Source: Turritopsis dohrnii (lineage: Eukaryota > Cnidaria > Hydrozoa > Anthoathecata > Oceaniidae). Taken from it: DNA of 64,000 nucleotides. Shown here piece after piece: positions 40,191-52,545 of the stretch; position 1 is the stretch's first letter; every line of letters begins with the position of its first letter. The position numbers and the translations under genes were made by a program. The notes beneath the pieces were generated by a model. That model saw nothing but the letters and a program-made list of their open reading frames with translations, searched no databases and had not been told where the DNA came from. The stretch spans positions 868,001 to 932,000 of the forward strand of contig BQMF02000099.1 of NCBI GenBank assembly GCA_027922465.2, written 5' to 3'.

Positions 40191-43100
40191 ACGATCAGCT
40201 CTTCATCTCTGCTTCTTTTCGTGCTACGGCGATTTACCGGTATGCTGATTTATTTAAACTGTGTGTTTATAAATCACGAACTGGTTTTCAGAATGTTTTA
40301 CCAAATTATTTGTTTAACAAATGCATAAACAAAACTGTCTTACAGCTAACCGTGCTGAGAATTTACATATAAGGTGAGCATAGAAATGGTGGTAGCACGA
40401 AGGAAGGGCTTTGATCTATACTGAATTTCCTCTGAACCATCATTCGTAGTGTGCTGTGTTGTATATTTGTTTCGTTTTTAACTGACTTGTGTCGTTGGAT
40501 TTTAAGCTAATTCAAAATACACCCTTGTTATTATGTCTTCTAGCCGTTGCTTGCCCGTTTCATTAACCTTTATCTCCCTTCATAGTTATGAGTTATTCCT
40601 GAATTAACTCGCCCTTTAAAAGAAAAATCTTGTTTCTATGGAATTTTACTTTGACTACTAAACATAATAAAAACATATTGTTCTGAATGCAATGAGATCA
40701 AGTCCTTTTTATTGAATGAGGCCAAACATTCTACGAGATTAACTTGACCCACCTTTTAAATAACTTTTCAGCTGAACAAACGTTTTTTTTGTTTTCAAAC
40801 GAACCATTCAGCTTTCCTTCATAAGTAATGAAATTCGACAAGTTCTTCTCAATTACCGATGAATATTTACTGACCCACGTTTTTAGTTTTTTTTAAATAG
40901 ACATTACAGGCATGCAAAGGTTGAATAAATTTGCAATCAGTGAAGAATTGCATGCATTTTGGATTCACAAATATTCAAGAAAGTTTTCTTTTTGAGGTTT
41001 CCGCCAGAAAAGTAACTTAAACAAATTCATAGAAAGTTAATTTTTGTTTATTAACCAATGTTTTCATATCTTTAACAAAAGGTACGCATGCGTGTCTTTT
41101 GTAAGTTACTTTTGAATGGCAAGCCGAGTGGTCTTGTGTTTCCGTCATTGATGACGACATAATTAATGGTCCTCCGTGATGTTTCGCTGTTTTTGACTGC
41201 GGACTTGATTGTAATCAACAGTAATCCGAAAATCCCATGTCTTCAATCAATCACCAATTCCCATCCATGAATGAATGGAAACTGTAGTGAAGAAGTTATT
41301 CGAATTTTATGATGGGAAGATAGGAATCGCTCGGGATGTCCCATCTATCTTGAATGTTCCACAGTGAGATGAACATCCAACTTATTATGAATGAATGATT
41401 GACAGGTGTCAATGCTGGAATGAACATGAACTATGGAACTGAATACAAACCACGTGTTGTTATTTTTTTAAAAGATAAAAAATTTTAATTGACTCATTTT
41501 GTTGGAATGAATTGTTAGATTACTTGTGTGCGTTTGGAGCCAGCTGTCGAATTATTCGGCTCATAATAAAACCATGGAAGCTTTATGAGCCGGAATATAG
41601 CTTTTTTTGTACCTTTTAGGTAAACTCGTGCGGTATTTGAAAACCAAATCTGGAAAATACATCTAACAGTGTTTCATCGTGCTGTTTAGAAACAAAGCAA
41701 AATTTTTCATACTTTGGCGTCCTTTTGAAAGTCTCAATGAGGTCAATAATAATGTCCTTTTCTGGTCGCATTTGGTCAGATTAAAATTTCTTATGATACA
41801 TATTGTTAGCATTTCGTACCCACGTTTCTCACGGGTTGTAGTCAAGTGTATTCATGTAATACACGAAGTGGGTTGGAAAGAATTTATCTAAGCTATGACA
41901 CAAATAATTGGCATGAACTATTTCACATGGCATACATGATCAAAAGTCCTATAGGGAAACAATTATGTACAGTGAGTTTAAAAAACAATGGATTTTTCTT
42001 TCATAACATTCTCCTGTGAGCTCACCGAATTTCTTGACGAGCTGCTGAATGAATCTATTTTTTTTCAATGAAATCCCTGTTACGTTTGTTGAAAGACAAA
42101 ATACTCATTCTTTCTTCATGGTAATTTTTTAGTAGAGTTAACCATTATTATGAATGAACTAAATTTTATTCGTAAAAGTATTTTGTCGCTTTCCCGTAGA
42201 ATTCATTCATGTTAGCTGAATAATTTCATTCGTTCTCAGAGTAAGAAGAGATTGTTTCTTTACACATCATTGAATTTACTTATTTTCTTTCATCCTCGTG
42301 ATCAAAAATGCAAATGATTATATTGTCAATTGGTAACATATTTTCCTCTGTTTTTTATCTATTGATTGGTTGGCTGATTTTTTTAATTCATTCATTTCGT
42401 TTATTGATCAGAAAAATAATTAAATATTATCCACTCAAAAAGATTTTTTTGAATTATAAGCTATGGTTGGTACTTATAAATCTAAATTTTTCTCTGAGTT
42501 GAGAATTTGGGAAGAGATTGCTTGCTGTTTTTTAAGTGATTTTTTTGTAAACATGTCACGAAGTTTGTTTGGTTTATTTATATCAATTGTTGTTGTGGTT
42601 GTCAAGTTACTTCTCCATTTAGTTTTAGATGTTTTAATTACACTGCCTGAATGGAAAAAGTTCAATTAACCATTAATTTCGAAATGCGTTCAATACGCAT
42701 GCGCGTCATAAGCGCACAACAGAACCTTCATTCTGAACGTCTTCATTAACATTAAGAATTGTGACGGTTTCGGTATTCTTTGGCTTGGCGTCAGTTTTTT
42801 TTCTTGTTTCTTCGGCATGTTATCTTTGAGCGCAACAGATTTAACGATGCTACATACACAGAAAACAATGAAATTTTTATCGATTAAATACACTGTGTAA
42901 ATATACTATTGTTTAAGAATTTTGACCTTCATACCCTGGACACCTGTGCGAAGAGAAGAAAAACCCCATGGTTGAATTTTGTACACATATGCTTGTCCAT
43001 TGAGAAGAATATCAAAAATCAATGATCCATGAACGGTTAATTTTCAATCGGTAATGACATTCGAATTTTATTTAGGGGGTTTTAAAAATATTCTTTTTGT

Positions 43101-43659
43101 TTATTTATCGTTATTTCCGTTAATTTCTGGATATTTGTTTACTTTATCTGATAGCAAATGTTATAATATGGAATAAAAAGTTTCTTTTCATTTGAAACCA
43201 CAAAATTTTGTAACGGCTTCAACAGTATTTTTGAAATGTTTTGTCAATGGGAAACTCCCGTCGTACAGATTTTTTTTTTCGTGAACCGTCTATATTAGTC
43301 AATTCTTCGAAAATTAAATGGTTTCAACTTTTACTTCTTGTTACTACACTACGCGTGTGAGGATTAAATTTCAGCTTTTAATAATAATGTCCATGATATG
43401 CGGTCAAAACACCTATGAAAAAAATACAAACATTATTTTTAACATCTAATGTGGTATCATCATTTCAAATTATTAATTTTTTACTAATGTTTATCTTGAT
43501 ATTTAGCTATGTAAACAACAACACATAAATCACAAGAATACATGGAAAGAAGATTTTACAAGTTGTTATCGAAAAAATATCTTCTACACGAAAGTTCACC
43601 ACTGACGTTCAACGTTTTATAGTCGCTTGAAGAAACCGAAGATAGAGAAGTTGTTTGAG
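40191..43659. other. Intergenic, 3.5 kb
   Basis: The SR 3' UTR probably extends to about 40690. Two hydrophobic ATG-started frames at 42308-42502 and 42463-42669 overlap out of frame; the second includes MSRSLFGLFISIVVVVVKLL. They are AT-rich and may be chance. I see no clear transposon ends here, which is unusual for this window. Confidence 0.4.
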
Positions 43660-44466
43660 ATGGATTTTGGATCGGGTTTAACGTGTGTTAGTTATTTCTC
43701 AAGATTTCAAACTTTTGAAGATATTATGTGCAGCTCAACGTTGGAATTTCGTGAAACAGAAAAAAACAGAGCAAGCTTTTCCACTGATGATCACAAGAAC
43801 ACTAAAACGTGTTTATACGAACCCCTATTTGACTTTAGGAAATTAAAAATATCCGAAAGTTTTCGAAGTCGGCCTGAAAATATTTTCAAATTAGCCAAAA
43901 ATATAAGTGTTGCAAGTTCAAAGCAAATCGGGAAATCGGATGATAGCAAACATGTATATTCAAGTGAAGTGTGCAAAACCCAGTCGAAAAATCCCGTTTG
44001 TTCCGGCTCAACTATTCGTCATCAAACATTTTTAGAAAATTTAATGAAAAACAACGATGATAGCGAAGACGAAGAAATTGGCTTTATTTTTAACCAGCAA
44101 AAATCCGTTTGTGGAAATGAAAAAAAGTTGGAGTTAGACGACAATTCGAACATTTACAGCTCACGCGTCACTGACGTAGATTGTGTCGGAAGTGGCGATA
44201 CTGCGTTCAGTGATAGTGAATGTGGAAATTACACGTCATTTTCAAAACAAGATTTAAAAAGATGTTTCTTTCCTGTTCGTAAATTGTCACGGAAAAGAAG
44301 ATCAACAGAATCTCTACAAGACTGTGTAGATCGAGCAGAGGGAATTAAAAGACCCTGCATAGATATGGAAAAAATGCATAACTCGATTTTTAATCGAAAT
44401 GATGGTGAGCTATTTGTTCCAATTGTAGTTCCCAGATCACCAAATTCATTTGCGTCAGAAATTTAG
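43660..44466 (+). CDS. Unrecognised single-exon protein, 268 residues
   Basis: An ATG at 43660 in good context (GAGATGG) opens a 268-residue frame, far longer than expected by chance in such AT-rich DNA. The N-terminus is MDFGSGLTCVSYFSRFQTFE. The middle is Ser/Asn-rich with an acidic patch (NNDDSEDEEIGF). A basic run (VRKLSRKRRSTESL) follows, then a short region SLQDCVDRAEGIKRPCIDME and a C-terminal VPIVVPRSPNSF. There is no signal peptide or membrane segment; the basic run could be a nuclear localisation signal. The composition suggests a largely disordered nuclear regulator, possibly of the immediate-early kind, but I recognise no family. An acceptor-like GTTTTATAG ends 36 nt upstream. Confidence 0.7.
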   Translation: MDFGSGLTCVSYFSRFQTFEDIMCSSTLEFRETEKNRASFSTDDHKNTKTCLYEPLFDFRKLKISESFRSRPENIFKLAKNISVASSKQIGKSDDSKHVYSSEVCKTQSKNPVCSGSTIRHQTFLENLMKNNDDSEDEEIGFIFNQQKSVCGNEKKLELDDNSNIYSSRVTDVDCVGSGDTAFSDSECGNYTSFSKQDLKRCFFPVRKLSRKRRSTESLQDCVDRAEGIKRPCIDMEKMHNSIFNRNDGELFVPIVVPRSPNSFASEI

Positions 44467-46540
44467 CTATAGCGTAGCTATGAATTAGATATTTTATTTT
44501 AATGAGGTCACGAAAGTTGTTTTGAGTAAACACTTTCCAGTTTTCAAAATCGGTATTTTTTTATCGGGTTTTTATAAATTTAAATATAGAGAGAAAAAAA
44601 TCGAAACCTATGACGTTTCATCAGTTTTTTGTACTTTTGAAAATTACTTCGGGAAATGACAAGAAGCGGATTGTTTTGCAACTCTTCAAGTTTTGGGAAA
44701 CTTCTTTCTCAGAAAAGCTAAACAGAACGATTTTGTTGTGAGAATTTGTAGATTGATCTTCTTGGTGGTTAAGTTAGTGTTTTGACGAGGCGGGAAGTAT
44801 TATAAAGAGGTAAATAATGTAGAAACCATCGCCATTTTTAATGAAAGTTCTTATTCTGTTCAAGTGACTATCTGCTTTTATTTGTTAATACTTTTTAATG
44901 CCAGCATATTTCACTAACGCTTTTTTTGTAACTCTTTCGATATATATGCTATTAAATCGTTGTGCTAAATGTAAAAAAAAAAGAAGAATCTCATATATTT
45001 TATCGGCAAAAGGCCAGTTTATTTCAAAGACTTGTAAAGGATATCTGTAATTATTATGTCTAGAGGCTATTTGATTTAGTCAAAAGTATATTACTTATGG
45101 TGCATATATCTATAAATATCTTATATATAATATCAAATATTTATTTGTGAAGGTACATATCGAAAAAACCGCGTTGTTTTTTTTTTTTGTTTTTTAATTA
45201 TCATGGTGTTTGACAAATCCTGTTTTGAATGACTATACATCAAAGATTTTTTCAATCTATCTATCTAATCATGTAGTGTTGCATACTAAGAAAGACAGTC
45301 TAAGCTTTCGTAATAATAATGATTCGGTTCTTCTTTCAAAGTTCCGTCAGGCTTGTAAATTAATGTTCGCTGCGGGATGTACTTGTAAAGACGTCACTTC
45401 AAATGATGTTTCAGTTCATGGCTTTTTATGACTTCTTAAATCAATCAGTATAATCTGTGCCAATTTAAATTCTAAGCTATTGAACTTCACCCAAAATTTT
45501 ATAATTTCAGAATTAATACTTCTTAGCCATGTTTCTTTTGGTTGACAGTTTTCAATAATGTACAGAGAGAAAATGATTAATTGTAACGTGAATGAAGCAC
45601 ACAACATGAATTGATATAAACTGACTTGGGTGCATTTCACACTTCTTGCTTGATTTATCTCTTCACGATTACCTTTGCATGAAAAAGTATCAAAAGACTC
45701 CAAGCCACTTATGATCTTATGATGGTGGATACTGATGCTGATATTAACAAGCGTTAACATGACTTATTTCAAAGTCGTTACGTTTGATAACAGAAGCCAC
45801 AAAGAAATATGCTCTCCATAAATTCATAAATTATCCAATATTGCAGCCAGTTTTGTTCTCGTTACTAAACTGATAGCTAGCTACTACCTAACCAAAGTAA
45901 ACGTCATTGATATTCAGTTTGAAAATGAGGCGATGGATATTTGACATGAAAACATCGATGGGTATTGGTATTCGTGTTGTTGGTACACCAAAAATACCTG
46001 TTGACTGTCTTTTTACGAATACTCTCGAGGAACAACTTTTGAAATTTTGAGAAGAGTAACTCGCTGAATGTGAAAGTAGATGCTGCTTGTCAAATAAAAG
46101 GATTTGAAAAGGGCATTTAATATGTTTACTTCCTTATTTCCCCAAGGTGGCCGCTATATAACCACTAAGACATGCCGTATCTCGTAAAAAAAGGTTTAGC
46201 TATACTTTACAGTTAGATGAACTTAGGCACTTTCTATATGCGGATCCATCCCCTCCTCCGCTAGCAAAGCGAATGAAGAGTTGCAGTAAAAAAAAAATCG
46301 ATGGAATGGATCTACGTCTCGCAGTTTCCCACATCACATACACAGATCCTGCCAGCTTCGTAGAGCTCGTCGATATCCGCAGATCGTAAGATTAATACAT
46401 TTACTAAATCAGAAGATTGAAAATTCAACTTATTCTCTCTCTGATTGTCAATGTTTCACGGAACCTTCTTGTGTTCCTAACTACTCAATCCTCCCACCCC
46501 CACACACGATGTTCATAATGGAATCCATTTATTTATAACA
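44467..46540. other. Intergenic with one weak ORF
   Basis: Apart from the 114-codon frame listed separately, I see no gene. Sequence near 46130-46260 has a tRNA-like TTAGTGGTTATA on the minus strand, but no box B. Confidence 0.4.
45416..45760 (-). CDS. Hypothetical 114-residue protein (uncertain)
   Basis: An ATG at 45760 opens a frame to 45416. It contains one long hydrophobic stretch (QFMLCASFTLQLIIFSLYII) followed by a charged C-terminus ending LIDLRSHKKP. No family is recognised and no splice context is evident. Its length is only modestly above chance for this base composition. Confidence 0.25.
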   Translation of the reverse strand: MLTLVNISISIHHHKIISGLESFDTFSCKGNREEINQARSVKCTQVSLYQFMLCASFTLQLIIFSLYIIENCQPKETWLRSINSEIIKFWVKFNSLEFKLAQIILIDLRSHKKP

Positions 46541-46822
46541 ATTAGCGGGATTCGGAAAAATCATGTTTCGTTTACACGAAACTGTTTTTCTATAGATTTG
46601 TAGGGAATTATTAGAGCTGTTCGTGAATTTTTCCCCACAATGTCAATAGAAACTTCACATCAACACTTGAAATAAGCGTGCAAAGTAATGTTGTTTCTTT
46701 TGATACAAGAAAAAGCTTTAAATCTCCGAAGTAACTTTTTAGTTGAATAGTTTTAAAAAACTTCTCACAAGTAATTGATTTTTTTCGTGTAACAGACTCG
46801 TCGATTTATGAATCTCCCTAAT
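46541..46822. mobile_element. MITE, second copy of the 28389-28722 family
   Basis: It begins ATTAGCGGGATTCGG and ends GAATCTCCCTAAT. The sequence matches 28389-28722 in inverse orientation and keeps the target of the hairpin insertion unoccupied. Confidence 0.8.
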
Positions 46823-47039
46823 GGGAAGAGATGGTTCACTCGTGGCCGGGTCTGTGCCACATCATCAGTTGAATGAATAAAAATCGAAACGTTTTAAATT
46901 GATAAAGAGAACTTTTACAAAATGTGGCTTCAAGCATTATTTATAATCAAACTCCTTCCCAACTGAATATATTCATGTTCATTGAATATATTCATTGAAT
47001 TTTGAAATGAAAATAAACAAACAACAAATGTGAAACGAT

Positions 47040-47284
47040 CCGTAAACACGTCATTATGAGGTGACGAAAAATCTGGGTCTTATTTTTTGGGGGGACGGGT
47101 CTGTGACGTCATCAAAAGTTTTGATGAACGATATCTCTCTAACGGTTGATCGTAGGAAAACGATCCCATACATTTTTTGATTATTTGTTCGAGCTCTACA
47201 ACATGGGTAAACTTATCATGATTTTATTTTCGGTGAACTCAACGCAGGCTGAACATGGGCGAGGAACGACGCCGCCTTGGCGGC
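47040..47284 (+). mobile_element. Helitron 3' fragment
   Basis: On the plus strand it ends with GACGCCGCCTTGGCGGCTAG followed by T. The interior (GAACGATATCTCTCTAACGG, CGATCCCATACATTTTTTG) matches the complement of the array units at 7159-9782. The 5' end is missing. Confidence 0.6.
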
Positions 47285-49015
47285 TAGTTATATCTTAATT
47301 CAAGTTCGCATAAAAACGTCACTAAAAGAATTATTCAATATTATAATTATAAAATATTTGCCCCTGCATTGAGCTTAAGCGAGCTGGGAGGCATAGTAGT
47401 TTCACAAGATAGGCGAATGTCAGTTTTCGATTTTGTTCTTCATCATCCTCATCATCATCATCATCCTCCAACTTTTTGTGTTGACGTTACACGCTGGTAT
47501 ACAATTATTAATTGACTTTGCTTTTTTCCCGTTTCAAAGCATGGTACTGTAAGTGGGAGACAGAATGTTTTTTCGTATCTCTTTCATAATCTATCACTAG
47601 CAAGTAGCTTTCGCTATGAGGGCGCCCGTGATTACATTTCCGTTAATACCACTATATCGGTCCAAAATGCAACGAAATAAATGACGAAACCTTCCTCGGA
47701 TGAAAATTTGTTCTGTCACATTGTTTGCCGCGAATACGTTGACATTTAAGAAAGGACACCAACGTGAATAAAATGAGTTTTTAAAGGAGAACGGAGGTTT
47801 TTTTGCATAAATCTTTGCCAAGTCACATAAGAAATCATGAAATAACATTAAAACTTCCCAAAATGTATGAAAAATGCGTAAAAAGAACTAATTTCTGCCA
47901 TTCGCATTTCGCAATGACGTCACGTGGTTAATAGAGAAAGTTAAGTGTATTAGTGTTTCAATAAAATTCTTTTGTACACAGCCTTTGTTCATTCGGAGGT
48001 ACCAAAAATAAATTCAAGCTTGTCAAGGAAATGAGTACGTCATTTACCTATCTATGTTATTTTTTCATTATGTCGAATATTTCTTTCGTAGTTCACATAC
48101 ACGTGGTCGCTTAACATTTATAACAAGATGCTTTTATTCATAATAAAGAGTTGCAAAAAAGTGTTCTGGATAATCGAGCCCATTCCCGCAATAATGGTAC
48201 CCCGAGAGAAGAGTTCGCGGAACCCAACAATGCATCTTTTGTTGCCTCAAACCGCCGGCAAAATCAAAATCAAAGTAGAGTGGGGCAACGTAAAAGACAA
48301 CAAGATGCCCTTACGGGCAGAAAGATTTCTGCAAATTCAGTTGGAAACTGAAAATATAAAAAAATGAAATACTATAATAGCATTCTTGAAAGTTGAATGA
48401 TTTTGAATCATTGAATGGTTGAATAATTTCTACAATATTACATTCCTAATTACGTGCTTCTCAGGACATTTTGAAGGCATAATTGACACAATGCCAAACT
48501 TTATTATAATGTATGTAACTGCCAATAAACTGAACAACATGTTTGTTGATACAAAATAACATAAAAGATACACGGATCCTTTCAGATATCTTAATGAGTA
48601 TGATCATAACTCATAAACTCAAAACATTTTTCCAAGAACGTAAATTTTGGTCATGCAAAATACATTTATATCGACTAAAATCAACATACATAATATAGTT
48701 AACTCATATCAGAAATTTCTATTTCAGTTTGATTAACAATATGGCATGCACTTACATTCTACATCAAAGTTGAAATTCATTGTCAGTTTAAAAAAAATCT
48801 GTAGGAAGTTTAAGAAAGGTTGAATGATTTTTACAACATAACATTACATTTCTGATTACATTCATATGCACCCAAAGGCATTGCAAAACTGTAATTGACA
48901 CTATGCTTCATTGCATATACGTATACATATACGTATACACCACCGATATAACATCTGAATGACATAAAACATCCCTTCTTTTGGGAGTACAAAATCAGCT
49001 TCAGGCTTTTCATTA
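47285..49015. other. Intergenic with shared repeat sequences
   Basis: A CAT microsatellite lies at about 47449-47466. At 48168-48205 TGGATAATCGAGCCCATTC and ATAATGGTACCCC recur in similar form at 55987-56025. The frame at 48151-48351 (NQNQSRVGQRKRQQDALTGR) may be the tail of an element protein. Two diverged copies of a GTTGAATGATTT/ACATTAC block lie near 48418 and 48820. No host gene was found. Confidence 0.4.
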
Positions 49016-49165
49016 AGGCCGGCCTCCACTTGGTCGTACGAGCGAAAGCGACCAGGCGATCTATTGTTTAAAAAACAATAGACACAAAAAGGCGCTGTGA
49101 GATCGCCTTGCAATCTCGTCTCACATTTGCCGCCGTCAACGTTTGAAAAAAAGTAAACAAACAAA

Positions 49166-50497
49166 ATGGCGGCTAAAGAAAAGCGGGAAAGATTGATCAA
49201 GTTACTTCTTCTTGCAGCCTACGAAATGGAGTTGGATGAGTTCGATTATTTTTTAATGTCTCGAACACCAAGGAAACATCGTTTTTGGGTCAGGCAGATA
49301 TATTTGGATCGAAAACAGAAAGGAGAATATCACTTATTGATCAATCAAGCAAAGCATTTTGATCCAGAGATTTTTTTTCAAATGTTTCGAATGACTGCAA
49401 CGAAATTTGAAGAGCTATGTCAGTTTATTTCTCCCTTTATCGAAAAGGACTCTTTGAGACGACAACCTATTAAACCTGAAGAACGACTCTCAGTCACATT
49501 GAGATATCTCGTAACTGGTGACTCTTTTAAAACCATCTCAGCAAGCTACAGGATGAGCGATACAACTGTTGGTCGCATCGTCAAGGAAACTTGCAATGTT
49601 CTTTGGTCAGTTTTAAAAGAGAAGGGTTATATTCAAGCTCCCAAAACAAAAGATGACTGGAAAGCTATAAGTCAACAGTTTGAATTGAAATGGAACTTCC
49701 CTAATTGTTTAGGGGCTATAGACGGAAAGCATATCATAATCCAGTGCCCTCCGAGGGGAGGCTCCATGTTTTTCAATTATAAAAAATTCCACAGTATCGT
49801 GCTGATGGCCACAGTCAACGCAAACTACGAATTTATCATGGTTGACATAGGGGACTATGGTAGACTCAGTGATGGGAGTGTTTTTTCGAGCAGTAACATG
49901 GGATATGCAATTAACAATGATACATTGTCTCTTCCCTCACCAAGAAGATTAGATGGTGGGGGATCAACATTATATCCTTATGTTTTCGTTGGTGACGATG
50001 CCTTCCCCCTTAAACCATGCTTGTTAAAGCCCTACCCAGGTCCTCATGTAACAAGAGAAGAGAGAATCTTGAATTATAGATTATCAAGAGCACGCCGAAT
50101 TGTGGAGAACGCATTTGGCATAGCTACATCAAGATTCCGCATTTTTCGAAGGCCCATATGTGCAAATGTAGACACTGCAATTGCTGTTACTAAAGCAATT
50201 TTAGTCTTACATAATTACTTGATGAAAGGTTTAGAGCACAGAACCAGTTCACAATACTTCACCAATGATCTTGTTGATAGAGAAACCGAAAATGGTTCAA
50301 TCGTTAATGGAACTTGGAGAGCCAAAGTTTTCAATCAGGCATTGCTTAAAATTTCAAACACTGGCTCAAATAACTATTCAGTGTTGGCAAAAATTGTAAG
50401 GGACAATTTTAAGCAATATTTCAACTCAGAAAATGGTTCATTGCCTTGGCAATTACATCACATTCTGAGTACAAGTGACTATTTTGACACATTATAG
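49166..50497 (+). CDS. Harbinger transposase (HARBI1-like, DDE)
   Basis: The enzyme cuts and joins the transposon ends. A single exon of 443 residues starts at an ATG in strong context 150 bp inside the left terminus. An N-terminal region with a helix-turn-helix (RLSVTLRYLVTGDSFKTISA, then YRMSDTTVGRIV) precedes the DDE nuclease. The catalytic acids are in CLGAIDGKHI, in DYGRLSDGSVF and in the E of RIVENAFGIA; VGDDAFPLKP and RLSRARR are also family hallmarks. There are no stops or frameshifts, and the length is as usual for PIF/Harbinger. Tandem AATAAA hexamers near 51007-51019 could serve as the poly(A) signal. It probably needs the partner protein at 51294-52545 for nuclear import and end binding, as in other Harbinger elements. 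Confidence 0.95.
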   Translation: MAAKEKRERLIKLLLLAAYEMELDEFDYFLMSRTPRKHRFWVRQIYLDRKQKGEYHLLINQAKHFDPEIFFQMFRMTATKFEELCQFISPFIEKDSLRRQPIKPEERLSVTLRYLVTGDSFKTISASYRMSDTTVGRIVKETCNVLWSVLKEKGYIQAPKTKDDWKAISQQFELKWNFPNCLGAIDGKHIIIQCPPRGGSMFFNYKKFHSIVLMATVNANYEFIMVDIGDYGRLSDGSVFSSSNMGYAINNDTLSLPSPRRLDGGGSTLYPYVFVGDDAFPLKPCLLKPYPGPHVTREERILNYRLSRARRIVENAFGIATSRFRIFRRPICANVDTAIAVTKAILVLHNYLMKGLEHRTSSQYFTNDLVDRETENGSIVNGTWRAKVFNQALLKISNTGSNNYSVLAKIVRDNFKQYFNSENGSLPWQLHHILSTSDYFDTL

Positions 50498-51293
50498 ATC
50501 AAGGCATTCTACTTTTTCTTTAAAACTTTTTAGTGGAACCTTGTTTGTGCAGTGTTTGATTGAATAGTGAATTGCTATTATACCATTGTAAATATACATG
50601 CTAAAATTCCTGACATTTAAGAGGATTCAATTAATGTCTGTTATTTTTAATTTTACCATTTTTCTGCTATTTCAAAGTGAATCAAAACATGCTCAGTTAA
50701 CACTTTAGTTTCTTTATTAAGTAGAGCTTATATATAATTGTTAAATGTTATTCAAAATCTTGTGTTTTTCAAACAATCTATGACATTTCTGATCAAAATA
50801 TTTCCAAGCCTAACTAATCTTAATTGTGAGTTGAATTAAAATTTGATTGAAAGTTGATTTTCATGTACTAAAGGTATATCGTATGATATCTTATATTGTA
50901 AACCTGTTTGTCTTTTATTATATATACAGTCTGATGCTTTTGTATTTTGGAGACATAAAGAGTCACAGTAGCATTAGAAGTATATAAATGTGGAGTCTAT
51001 TCAACAATAAAACGACAATAAAATTTCCAATGTACTATTTGCCAGGATCAGAACAGATTTTAAGTAAAAGCAAATAAAAAAAATGATATATTGACAACTT
51101 TTATCAAAATTTTACTCCTCTTGCACCCTCTCCGAAACAGCTATCACTTATCAATTTGTTTACCTAAATCATAGCTAAGAAATTTGTACGGATAATGCAT
51201 GCACCTGAGATAATGATCACATACAATATAAAACCTAACAATTTACAAGAAAACTCCTATTTATATCCATAGGTTTAAAAGCAAACATCAAAA

Positions 51294-52545
51294 TTATTCT
51301 GTTTGGAACTCGTGTTTCAACAGAACTTGTTGAATTTCGATTTGAGCCATCAGTTTTTTCTTATTATCCAGTTGTTTTAAGGCTGGCACTAGGCTTTTGC
51401 AGAAAAGCAACTCAGGGTCATCTTTTCCCTCATCTGAAGGTTGTTTCTCACTACAGTTTTCATAAGCTTTAGTGATAAGTAAATCAAGCTTCTCCCGTCG
51501 TTCTTTTGACTCTTTGAAAAACTGTTCTTCTGACCTCTTCCGCCGTTTGAAATTAGGTTGGCTAGTAGTAGAAGCAACTGATGGAGTTGGTGAGGGCGTT
51601 GCTGAAGTACGTTTTATTGAATCTATCGGTGAAGCAATTGGTGACACTAACTCTTCATAATTGTGAGGTTGAACATCCAAAGTTTCGATGTTAGTTTCTG
51701 TAGTAATGGTAATGTTGCTGTCTGTGTCTCTATTAGCCACTGTATCACGAATAAACAAAAGATTATCAAAATGTTTGCAGGTTGGTAATCTGCTACTTCC
51801 AGCTCCAGAACGTGTTGCCACATCGATCTTTTTGATACATTTCATCATACCATCACGAAGGTTTTTCCAACGTTTCTTCAGAAAGTCTTCTAAGAAATCA
51901 AACAAAAAAAACTGTTAAGACCATTACTTCAACAATCCCTGTTTTTACAAGTATATGAATCAAGTCAAGAATCAAACAGATGGTATATACTGGTGTTTTA
52001 ACACTGCAATATGGGTGGTAAGTTAGGCAAAAATTCCAGGTAATTTTAGAAAAAAAATTGATTTTTTCAGTTGCAAGCAGTATACACTATAGCATTATCA
52101 CTGAAAGTATGTTACATAGTAAATTTCGACTCATACCTGTTTTACCCAACTTGCTTGAAATAATTTTCCAGGCTTCTGTTTTCTTTGAGTTGTCTCTGTA
52201 GGCTTTACATTTCGTGTCCCAAAGACATCTGTAAGGCTTTATTTCATTGATAAGGAGTTCATCCACAGCATCTTTATCATCAATAATCTCTCCATTAGCA
52301 GAAATTGCATTATTATTGAAAACATTTAGCTGATCATCGGTCAATTCATAATATCTTTCAATCTCAGTATTCTGATCATCCCCACTTGGTTCTTGAAGTG
52401 AACATTGTGTTTGTTGAAGCTCTAACTGTTGCTGTTGTTGTTGAAGTTGTCGTATCTGTTTTTCAATTTGTTGTTGTTGCTGCTGCCTATATAATGCAAA
52501 TGTAGCTCCAGTCATGTCAACTGTCTGTGAAAATTCCTCCGCCAT
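51294..52545 (-). CDS. Harbinger accessory DNA-binding protein (MADF/SANT-like)
   Basis: Two exons, 52545-52137 and 51889-51294, give 334 residues with a GT-AG intron. The start MAEEFSQTVDMTG is in strong context (AAGATGG). A Gln-rich stretch (about residues 18-46) is followed by a MADF/Myb-SANT-like domain. That domain begins LINEIKPYRCLWDTKCKAYR and continues across the intron into FLKKRWKNLRDGMMKC. The intron thus splits the DNA-binding domain exactly in frame. A Ser/Thr/Pro linker, a basic KRRKRSEEQF and a C-terminal helical part follow. In characterised Harbinger elements this partner binds the terminal repeats and recruits the transposase. It is convergent with the transposase gene. No lesion is seen. 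Confidence 0.9.

Noticed and set aside
42308..42669. Two overlapping hydrophobic micro-ORFs
   Set aside because: Hydrophobic frames arise easily in T-rich DNA. They overlap out of frame, and nothing else supports translation.
42690..42893. Short minus-strand frame starting MPKKQEKKLTPSQ
   Set aside because: A second frame over the same bases looks equally coding-like, so neither can be preferred.
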